Source: Psilocybe azurescens
Lineage: Eukaryota > Basidiomycota > Agaricomycetes > Agaricales > Agrocybaceae
DNA: 26,627 nucleotides
Reading direction: 5' to 3'
Assembly: GCA_023853785.1 (NCBI GenBank)
Contig: JAJIRX010000127.1
Span: forward strand, 1-26,627
A model generated the notes under the pieces. The model saw only the letters and a program-made list of their open reading frames with translations. It did no database searches and was not told the origin of the DNA. Of the stretch, positions 19,861 through 26,627 are shown one piece after another (positions within the stretch are counted from its first letter, which is position 1; each line of letters opens with the position of its first letter). Both the position numbers and the translations under genes were made by a program.

Positions 19861-21026
19861 CAGTACTTTACAGTGCCCCACGGTGCGGTTGGAACCGCTT
19901 GGACCCGGTCAGAACCGATCGGAATCTGGTCGAATTTCTCATAATGTACTTAATTAGTGTATAATACAATACTTAGTCAGCATTACATAATAATTGCTTA
20001 CATAAGCTTATAGTAATGTATTGAAATCACATGATATAGTCTGCTTAGTCAGTATTACATAATATTTCTTATATAAGCTCTTAAATAATCATTTAGGTCA
20101 CATGATATTTGTAATAAATGCGAAATTATAAAATGCACTCAACAGGAATTGAACCAACAGCTTCATATATATTAATTCTATACATATTACCAACTACACT
20201 ATTATTGCTTGTGGTATTATCAACATTTTATGAATTATATACTATTCTTTACAACAATAATATATTCTAGCACTTCCTCTGAAGCTATACCCACATATTA
20301 TATATCAAAATAATCAGAAAATTGAGGGCAATGCATCTGTAATTACACCATCATCATAATATTATGTCAGCATGTTCAATATACAAAATACTGTAAATTT
20401 AAATATATATAGATATTGTAATCTACATTTTGCAACAAAATAGCACTCTGTTAGCTATATATTAATAGTTTTACAATAATAGAAATTAATGGAATACAAA
20501 GATTAATTTTATTCAAGACATTTAGATTATATAAGCACAGATTTATATGAAAAATAGGTATTTCTTTATTAGAAAATTTTTAATTTTATATAACTATTAC
20601 ATAAACATATTCTCCTAAATTTTACAATTCTAACAATACCAAATTTGTCACAAACTATTGAGATCTATATATACTTTTCGGTATTATTACTTGGTGAGCT
20701 GTAAATAGTATGCTGACATAATATAGTTCTGCTTGGTACCACTCGGATTCCACTCGGAATTGGGTCAATTGGGTTTCAAATTTGATGAATTCCACTTGGA
20801 TTCCAGTCGGATTCCAGTCGGATTCCAATCGGATTTTGGTCAGACTTGTTAACAGTGGAACCGGTCGGTACCGGTGGTTCCGATCGGAATCCAGTCGGAA
20901 TCCGGTCGGAAAAATTTGGACATTTACTGCTAATTTGGCAGGGACACTGCCAAATAAAATTCCAGTCGGAACCGGTCGGAATCCGACCGGTTCCGATCGG
21001 TACCTGTGGGGGAGTGTAAAGACCTC
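19861..21026. mobile_element. E4: KDZ-family MITE with TCCGGTCGGA arrays, nested in E3
   Basis: 1166 bp, starting CAGTACTTTACAGTGCCCC and ending GGGGGAGTGTAAAGACCTC, the same end types as E2. Subterminal words are of TCCGGTCGGA/TCCGATCGGA type at both ends (19885-19935 and 20745-21002). The middle (19940-20720) is very AT-rich and non-coding. Flanks tttcaatt (19853-19860) and ttcaaatt (21027-21034) match imperfectly, which may reflect decay. A hairpin atttggcag...ctgccaaat lies at 20932-20954. Confidence 0.75.
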
Positions 21027-21261
21027 TTCAAATTGACCCTGAAATAGTGTATTAATGCTGATATACATGCTTCATGAGTCAAATCCAAATGGAATCCATA
21101 GAGGATGTGAGACTCAGATGAAGTTCCACATGGAGTCCACATGGAGGATGAGTTAATTCCAGCTGGACTCCATGTGGAGTCTCCACCTCTAAATGGCTGA
21201 GACACCTGCAAAAAAGAACCACTGAACTCCACCCGGAATATATGGGTGAGGGTAAAGACCT
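21027..21261. repeat. End B of E3
   Basis: From about 21080 this is homologous to the right end of E6 (25770-25972): shared cagctggactccatgtgga, aaatggctg and gaatatatgggtgagggta words in the same order. Confidence 0.8.
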
Positions 21262-21269
21262 TTACACAG
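21262..21269. repeat. Right target-site duplication of E3
   Basis: ttacacag, identical to 16747-16754. Confidence 0.8.
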
Positions 21270-21299
21270 GCCCAAGCCAAATATTTGCACAGTACAGAC

Positions 21300-21307
21300 A
21301 CAGGGTG
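21300..21307. repeat. Left target-site duplication of E5
   Basis: acagggtg, repeated exactly at 23909-23916. Only 30 bp separate it from the E3 duplication. Confidence 0.8.
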
Positions 21308-21329
21308 CAGTCTTACCACTCCCCACATA

Positions 21330-21475
21330 TTCCCTAGGACTGGAGGGATTGAGAAAGGGAGTGAAGGGAATAGAGGGAATAGAGGGAATAGAGGGGATTG
21401 AAGAGGAATGAAGGAATTAGAGAGGGAATGGAGGGAATGATGGGGAATGAAGGGAATAGAGTTATTTATAGCCAA
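21330..21475. repeat. GGAATAGAG/GGAATGAAG array (E5 End A)
   Basis: Degenerate 8-11 bp units (gagggaatagagggaatag) follow the End A tip; TCC...GGA pairs such as tccctaggactgga occur at the outer edge. Confidence 0.7.
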
Positions 21476-21575
21476 TACAGTAATAAAGTGAAATTCCCAC
21501 AGCTTGAAGCTGAGTAAAAACAATTTCCCACACCTTTAGGCTGAATATAAAAATAGATTTACACAGTTACCACTA

Positions 21576-21738
21576 ATATCATACATCTACTATACACTGC
21601 TCATATAATCCTTATATCATACACCTACTGTACACTGCTTTATATAATCTACCCTGTATCATACACCTACTATACACTGCTTATGTAATCTACCTTGTAT
21701 CATACACCTACTGTACATTGCTTATATAATCTACTATG
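21576..21738. repeat. Four-copy 38-42 bp tandem repeat
   Basis: Units with atcatacacctactatac and gcttatataatctac begin near 21576, 21614, 21656 and 21698. They lie immediately downstream of the KDZ fragment stop. Confidence 0.85.
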
Positions 21739-21772
21739 TGAATTAACTTGTTTTTTTACACTTGTATTCAAT

Positions 21773-22335
21773 TTAGTCTGAGTCAGAATCACTAGTCTCT
21801 TCCTCCAATCCTAATTCTTCATTTTCATCATCACTATCTGAAGACTCTGTCTTTCTTTTCTTTTTGCAATGACATATTTTGTGTGGTAAAATAGTATTGT
21901 GTATAGAAACCAGTTGAAATTGCCAGGTGTCATACATTTAAGTATAGATTCAAAACCATCCAGGCATGCATTTAATTGTTCACACACTTGTGTATTAAAG
22001 GTTTTCTGGGCATATGCATTGCCATTATCATCATATGCAATAATTACAAGATTTGGAGCTGAACCATCACCTAGAGAAGGATTGCAGTACTTTCAACAAA
22101 GATAATCATTGGCTTGGTGATTAATATAATGGTAAGTGTCCACAATAAATCTTGATGTTTTTTCCACATAGCATCCCAACTTCCATTGGTAACAGCTGTT
22201 TGCAACACTTGACATCCTTTGTCAATACATATGTATTCAGGACAAGATTCTTTTGTCTTATAAACAGACTGCAAAAACTTTAATATATTAGTTGTGGATT
22301 CAGACCTGTTAAATTTTGTCCATGCATCTATATTA
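21773..22335 (-). pseudogene. 3' fragment of a KDZ transposase (E5)
   Basis: Starts within the region equivalent to AWTKF...SES of E2 and includes YICIDKGC (Asp), FIVDTYHYINH (Asp), QVCEQLNACLDG (Glu kept), FNWFLYTILFYHT, and an acidic tail ending EETSDSDSD at TAA 21773. Frameshifts or stops near 22190, 22105 and 21865. The CxC5 and CxC6 parts are absent, so it is a truncated remnant that keeps the DDE residues. Same strand and same position relative to End A as the E2 gene. Confidence 0.8.
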
Positions 22336-22700
22336 TTTAAGGAACTAAATACATGATAATAATAGCAATAATAATAATAAATACCATGATTGGGACCTAT
22401 GGTGGAAGAGCTGATAGAGTCCAGGTGGACTCCAATTGGAGTGCCAACTTTAACTTTGAATAGAATAGAATCCAGTTGGATTCCAACTAGAATATTTCAA
22501 TCTATCAATCTTAGTGTAAATTCATGAGTGTAATATAATATATTAATAACTATATACTACATTATTATCTACATACAAAGTCCACTGTAACAAAATAAAA
22601 TAAAAATAAAAAACATAACAAAGTAAAAGATGGGCAGGAGGGTATATACTTGGGTTAAATGAGAGAACAAAAAGAAAAAAAGTGAAAAAAAAAAAAAAAA
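22336..22700. other. AT-rich spacer and A21 run (E5)
   Basis: Contains tccaggtggactcc and tccagttggattcc (22420-22480), then a stretch shared with E3 (actacattattatctac, near 22555 and 18700), then a run of 21 A near 22686. On the minus strand this is a pyrimidine tract preceding the acceptor-like tgttacag at 22585. Confidence 0.55.
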
Positions 22701-22719
22701 AAAAAGTGGCGGACGGGTG

Positions 22720-23235
22720 GTTGTATCAGTCATACATACCATCATCATGGTGGGCGTGGTACGCATCCGCCGTACATCGTCGTCCTTGTGGCTGTTGTGT
22801 CCGTCGTGGCCGTCATGCGTGGCCGGGCGTACTCCGGTGTTGTACATGTTGTTGTTGTCGTCTTTGCGGCTGTTGTGGGTGCCGTACGTCGGTGTCATAC
22901 TTGGTGTCATGTGTGTCGTTGTCGTGGCTGCCGTGCGTGTCGTTGTCGTGGCCACTGTGCATGTTGTACATGTCGTGGTACGGGTCCTGCGTGTCATCTT
23001 CATGGCCAATGTGTACGTGTTGCGGTACGCATCCTGCGTGTCGTCTTTGTGGCCGCCGTGCATGTCGTATGTGTTGCGGTACGCGTCCTGCATGTTGTGG
23101 TACACGTCCTGCACGTTGTTGTTGTTGTCCCTACGTGTCGTGTCCGCTTTTGTACGTACTGTCGTTATACCGTACACGTTGCGTGTGTTGCAGTACGTGC
23201 AGTACGTACACGTACACCTTCAGTCTATATGAGAA
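22720..23235. repeat. GTTGTNGTC low-complexity block (E5)
   Basis: Plus strand rich in T, G and C and poor in A, with a trinucleotide rhythm (gtcgttgtcgtggctgccgt). Open frames on both strands (329 aa plus, 202 aa minus) are Cys-rich or Thr/Asn-rich without a domain. It ends at a gatg|GTATGTATG donor-like site on the minus strand (22739). Confidence 0.7.
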
Positions 23236-23469
23236 AGAGGGGGGAGGGTTAGTGGCAGTGGTGGGTGGGGTTCGCGACTTACCTGGTGTTGTGGCTGCGT
23301 TCATGTTGCCTTGTTACCTGCTCGCATCCCCTCCCCTCATTCCACCTCGTTCCCTCTCGATCCAGTGTCGTTGTCGTCGTATATGGAGCTGTTGTCATCG
23401 CCGTCGTACTGTGTACGCGTGTCCGGAGTCATCGTCATCATACACGGACCTGTCATCGGTCGGTGGTAC

Positions 23470-23640
23470 CGCAATGCATGTTGGGTCGGGTTGGCGAGTG
23501 CCTGGCTCCGACCGACAACGGCAAGGTGGTGAGGGCACACACGACAGCCGGCAGCAGGGTGGTGGTGGTCGCAGAAAGAGGTGGGGTGGTTGGAGTAACC
23601 AACGGACCGACGTGGCAACCAAAAGTCACGCATGTGACAT
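23470..23640. other. Conserved End B module (E5 copy)
   Basis: gcaatgcatgttgggt, gcctggctccgaccgac, ggtggtggtggtcgcagaaag and ggtggggtgg. The second word is identical to E1 (reverse strand, near 4690). Confidence 0.65.
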
Positions 23641-23689
23641 TGTTCCCGTTGCCGAGAATTGCCGAGAATAATATCAAATTTTTAAGTCT

Positions 23690-23895
23690 GTTTATGGTTC
23701 CGTTTTCGGTTCCGTTCTGGGGTATTCCGTTTTGTAAACAGATTCCGTTCAATTCCGCTGCGGAATCCGCCATTCCGCCGGAATTGATATTAAATAAAAT
23801 AGCAGGGCCTTGTGCCATATTTTTGCTCTCATTCCGCTGCGGAATAGCAGATTCCGCAGCAGACTCCGGCGGACTCCGGCCGGAATATGTGGGGA
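23690..23895. repeat. TCCGC/GCGGA subterminal array (E5 End B)
   Basis: ttccgttttcggttccgtt, cgctgcggaatccgcc, cattccgccggaatt and gactccggccggaat: short palindromes with a TCC...GGA frame, ending in GTGGGG. Confidence 0.75.
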
Positions 23896-23908
23896 CACAA
23901 AAGCCCTC

Positions 23909-23916
23909 ACAGGGTG
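23909..23916. repeat. Right target-site duplication of E5
   Basis: acagggtg, identical to 21300-21307. Confidence 0.8.
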
Positions 23917-24701
23917 GATCAGTATTCAGTATGCCTTTCTAACACATCTACCACTGTGTGAATGTGTTGCAGTCAGATTGTGTGATGTTATATTGCTTGG
24001 TTACAATAAGTGAAAAACTCAGTGAGAAACACTGAAAACCTGGATAATTCTCATGTGCCACTATTTTGGACATTCTAATGTTATTTGACTTCAAGAAGGT
24101 CTTATCTTTTAAATATGATAGCAACATACAGCTGTGAGAACAGCAACATATACCACAAGGGTATAGACCAAGTATTCAGCTTAGAGTTTATAGTTTTGTC
24201 AATACTCCCCTCCATGCCATGCACACCTATGGGAGTACATATTATATTACTGAAATTCCCGACATGTAGAGATCTGATACAGATCTTTCCTTCTTACATA
24301 GATGAGATTGTTCTTGTAGTGTAGCAACAATCACAACATAATCTTATCATCAGATGCCATGCTTATACATCAATGCAGTATTCCACCCATTGTTAATATT
24401 TACATAAATTTGGAGAATTATAAGTCAATGTCCCTCATTCCGGGAACAGGCTATTGCTATTTCACCTGATCTTTGCCAATTTCCTACTTAGATAATTGGT
24501 CATTACACAGCCACTCATTGATTATGTGACCAAGTTTTGATCACACACAAAAGTTGCATGATAAACTTATATGTCATGCATTGTGTGAATCTATATCAAT
24601 TTGATAAGTGCTCAGTTCTGCCCCCCCGCTGCATGGAACTGGAGACATCTGGTCTGGTCCAAAACCACAGAGTCGCCCAGACCAGCCTGGCCAGATTCCC
24701 T
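23917..24701. other. Unassigned DNA between E5 and E6
   Basis: No recognised gene or repeat. An 79-codon plus-strand open frame (24085-24324) has no domain and no coding signal I trust. Could be host intergenic DNA or old element sequence. Confidence 0.4.
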
Positions 24702-24709
24702 ATTTTTTC
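24702..24709. repeat. Left target-site duplication of E6
   Basis: attttttc, repeated at 25973-25980. Low complexity weakens it, but the match sits exactly against both ends. Confidence 0.65.
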
Positions 24710-24727
24710 GTGTACTTTACCTCCACC

Positions 24728-25003
24728 TATATACTCCATATGGAGTTCACCAACTCCATATGGAGTTCACTAACTCCATATGGAGTTCACCAACTCCATA
24801 CAAAGTGGTGGACTCCACATGGAGTCCACCTGGAACATATGTAAATGTTCAAAAGTCATCTTTGATAAGTGGAGTCCAGATGGAGTCCAGATGGAGTCCA
24901 CTTGGACTCCATACAATTCTACTTGAGGCAAGATGGAGTCCACCTGGACTCCATATAGACTCTGCATGGACTCCACATGGACTCTGTATAAACTCCACAT
25001 AGG
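24728..25003. repeat. End A array of E6
   Basis: ctccatatggagttcacca repeated three times (24738-24790), then gtggagtccagatgga-type units to about 25000. Confidence 0.8.
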
Positions 25004-25222
25004 TTTTAATATTCTTTATTTTTTATTAGTATAGTCAAGGTCTAGATAGAATCTAGATGGAGCTTTTGTATATTTATTTTAAATTCATTATCTAAGTGAG
25101 TAGTAGACTTACAAGCTTATAAATAGATTCTTTGTAAAAGTCTATATGAAGCTCTTAAAGTCTTCAAATTAAATCAAATAATTTATAGTGGTACACTAGA
25201 ATACACTTCTTTTTCTACACTC

Positions 25223-25715
25223 TTATGCCTCATCATCTTCTATATCCCAGTGTCTTTTAATATAGTTTTCATTCTTTTCTTCATCATCATCATCTTCAGT
25301 ATCATCAATTTGATGAGGCTTTTCTCTTCATTTCTGCTTTTGAATGACATTTTGAGTGTGATAGAACAGCATTGAATGTAAAAACCAATCAAAATTCCCA
25401 GATTTCATGTGCTTTGGAATTGAATCAAAGCCATCTAACAATGAATTTAATTGTTTACATGCTTGTATATTAAATGCTTGTTGAAAATATTCTGTTCCAT
25501 CTTTAGTCTTTGCTAGAACCACAAGATTAGGAGCAGAACCATTTAATGGAGCTGGATTACACCATTTATGGCATAGATAATCACCTGTTTGATAGTTGAT
25601 ATAATGATATGAATCAACAATAAATCGACCAGTTTTTTGCCAAGTTTCCCAAGTTTTTTACAATACTTGTTCAAAGGACTTGGCAACCTTTATCAATACA
25701 AATATAGGATAGCCA
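25223..25715 (-). pseudogene. 3' fragment of a KDZ transposase (E6), catalytic Glu replaced
   Basis: Keeps YICIDKGC, FIVDSYHYINY and QACKQLNSLLDG, then FDWFLHSMLFYHT and an acidic tail ending at TAA 25223. At 25456-25454 the Glu of the E2 motif CEQLN is Lys (AAA), so the DDE triad is broken. Further frameshifts or stops near 25685, 25665 and 25328. N-terminal zinc clusters are absent. Confidence 0.8.
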
Positions 25716-25744
25716 AGATTATTCAGTTGAGGTTAAATCTGAAT

Positions 25745-25972
25745 AGAATCCATGTAGAGAATGTGGAACTCATACAGACTCCACATGAACTCCAAATGAA
25801 GTTCCACATGGAGTCCAGATGGAGTTTTCACATCCTCCACATTGTTCCACATGGAGGATGGGTCAATTCCAGCTGGACTCCATGTGGAGCCTCCACCCTA
25901 AATGGCTGGGATACCTGCCAAAAAAGGTCACCAAACTCCACCCAGAATATATGGGTGAGGGTAAAGACCTCA
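25745..25972. repeat. End B array of E6
   Basis: gttccacatggagtccaga, cagctggactccatgtgga and gaatatatgggtgagggta, homologous in order to the E3 right end. Confidence 0.8.
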
Positions 25973-25980
25973 TTTTTTCT
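25973..25980. repeat. Right target-site duplication of E6
   Basis: attttttc, identical to 24702-24709. Confidence 0.65.
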
Positions 25981-26149
25981 TGAGATCTGCGACAGTACAT
26001 TTTGTTCTGGAGAAGCATCAATATTTCTGCTTGACTCTGCTCAGGTGTGGTGTCATCTATTTGAATCTGTAATTATCTGCACAATCTGCACAGTACAAAG
26101 TATTTGATTATCTGTGTATATCTGTGCATATCCAAGTAGATCTGGGGTA

Positions 26150-26627
26150 CAGTAGCTCAAAAACTGTCCCAATGTTTGGCACTTTCTCACTAATTGTTTA
26201 ATACATTGGGAAATAAATTATGTAAAAGTCTGAAAATATTATATGTTATATTTTAACATGTAAATAACATATTTCTCACCAAGGTCACATGATTTTAACA
26301 AAAACTGATTAAGTAATGGAATTTACAAAATAATAAAACATTGGGACAGTTTTTGACCCTATAAAATAATAGCTTTACATGCTTGTAGAAAGCCAAATTG
26401 CTTTGTATAAATTGTGAGAAATTTAAATAAGGTCATGTGACACTATTTGTACACATTTGCAATGTTGAATTCAAGTTCAACCATCTTTCTCTTTAACCAC
26501 CACATCATGAAGCCTGCAACACCTTCCCGTACAATTTGTCTCAATCTTTTGAAGAGGGCTATTCTCTTTGTCAAATAGAGTCTAAAACTGGTTTGGGGAA
26601 AGTCTACTGTTGGAAGAATCAAGAGGG
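26150..26627 (+). mobile_element. Second Tc1/mariner element, left part
   Basis: Starts after TA with CAGTAGCTCAAAAACTGTC. An inverted copy of the tip core, aacattgggacagtttttga, lies at 26337-26356, the same two-part arm seen in the element at 17063. The right end is outside the window. Confidence 0.8.
26507..26627 (+). pseudogene. Tc1/mariner transposase, N-terminal part
   Basis: From ATG 26507, MKPATPSRT leads into a helix-turn-helix (GKSTVGRIK near the right edge). There is an in-frame TAG at about 26576, and the sequence QIESKTGLGK is in another frame, so at least one frameshift separates the two halves. The catalytic part lies beyond the window. Confidence 0.65.

Larger units (their letters stand above)
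16755..21261 (-). mobile_element. E3: KDZ-family element carrying Tc1 and E4 insertions
   Basis: End A starts ATGTACTTTATCTCCACC; End B finishes GGGTGAGGGTAAAGACCT, almost the same as the E6 right end. An exact 8 bp duplication bounds it. Subterminal words are TCCA-NN-TGGA (tccaggtgga, tccaactgga; 16827-16925 and 21082-21230). Without the Tc1 element (17063-18679) and E4 (19861-21026) it is about 1.7 kb. It contains no transposase, only a GTTGTGGTGG-rich block (18930-19240) and a conserved module (about 19465-19600). Confidence 0.85.
21308..23908 (-). mobile_element. E5: KDZ-family element with transposase fragment
   Basis: 2601 bp, left end CAGTCTTACCACTCCCCAC (End A), right end GTGGGGACACAAAAGCCCTC (End B), exact 8 bp duplication. 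Order: GGAATAGAGG-type array, 42 bp tandem repeat, 3' fragment of a KDZ gene (minus), a segment with tccaggtgga/tccagttgga words like E3, poly-A, low-complexity block, conserved module, and a TCCGC/GCGGA array. The two ends carry different word types, suggesting either fast divergence or recombination between families. Confidence 0.85.
24710..25972 (-). mobile_element. E6: short KDZ-family element with transposase fragment
   Basis: 1263 bp, left GTGTACTTTACCTCCACC (End A), right GTGAGGGTAAAGACCTC (End B). Subterminal words are TCCATATGGA and TCCACATGGA/TCCAGATGGA (24728-25003, 25745-25895). Its left end resembles the E3 left end, and its right end the E3 right end, so E3 and E6 form one subfamily. 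Inside is a KDZ 3' fragment. Confidence 0.82.

Noticed and set aside
22569..23671. Open frames of 329 aa (plus) and 202 aa (minus) in E5
   Set aside because: Cys/Val or Thr/Asn strings mirror the trinucleotide repeat; the minus frame runs through a poly-A tract read as Phe.
1..26627. LTR retrotransposon or reverse transcriptase
   Set aside because: No reverse transcriptase, integrase or paired direct LTRs were recognised on either strand.
1..26627. tRNA or rRNA genes
   Set aside because: No A-box/B-box pair with a foldable cloverleaf and no rRNA core sequence noticed by eye; a tRNA scan would be needed to exclude them fully.

Overview
The window looks like a transposon graveyard from a filamentous basidiomycete, most likely an Agaricomycete (mushroom) genome. 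Three things point there. The most intact coding sequence is a KDZ (Kyakuja-Dileera-Zisupton) transposase of the CxC5-CxC6-KDZ architecture that is expanded in these fungi. Predicted introns are short (about 49-57 bp, GT...AG). The left flank holds a decayed large gene with a C48 (Ulp1-like) peptidase domain. I see no intact single-copy host gene. Species cannot be fixed from sequence alone.

The main result is a set of six related elements, E1-E6, each defined by matching ends and a target-site duplication (TSD) that I could pair by eye. E1 is 4033-6214 (TSD gtttgctgc). E2 is 6804-13259 (ggccagtg). E3 is 16755-21261 (ttacacag). E4 is 19861-21026, nested in E3 (imperfect tttcaatt/ttcaaatt). 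E5 is 21308-23908 (acagggtg). E6 is 24710-25972 (attttttc). Each has two non-identical ends. End A starts like CAGTACTTTAC and lies beside the 3' end of the transposase gene. End B reads GAGGTCTTT inward and lies on the promoter side. E1 is inserted in the opposite orientation to the others. Just inside the ends are arrays of short palindromic words of the form TCC-N(2-4)-GGA. The central bases differ from element to element (TCCAGTGGA, TCCATATGGA, TCCGGTCGGA, TCCGCCGGA).

E2 is the only copy with a full gene set, both genes on the minus strand: a KDZ transposase (7173-9408) and an upstream accessory gene (9506-11627) with at least five introns. Both now carry frameshifts or stops. E5 and E6 keep only the 3' part of a KDZ gene. 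E1, E3 and E4 have none. In E1, E2, E3 and E5 a strand-skewed low-complexity block and a conserved module lie between End B and the genes or the position they would occupy.

Layout: 1-4032, 6224-6803 and perhaps 13268-13330 (minus) are one C48-domain pseudogene broken by E1 and E2. Removing E1 restores a single reading frame across the junction. 13269-16750 holds an old, poorly defined element with a hAT-like MITE (13669-13984) and two copies of another (14138-14454, 14827-15147). 16747-21269 is E3, carrying a Tc1/mariner element (17063-18679, TA TSD, DD34E-type transposase pseudogene) and E4. E5 follows 30 bp beyond the E3 TSD. E6 lies at 24710-25972. A second Tc1/mariner element starts at 26150 and runs off the right edge.
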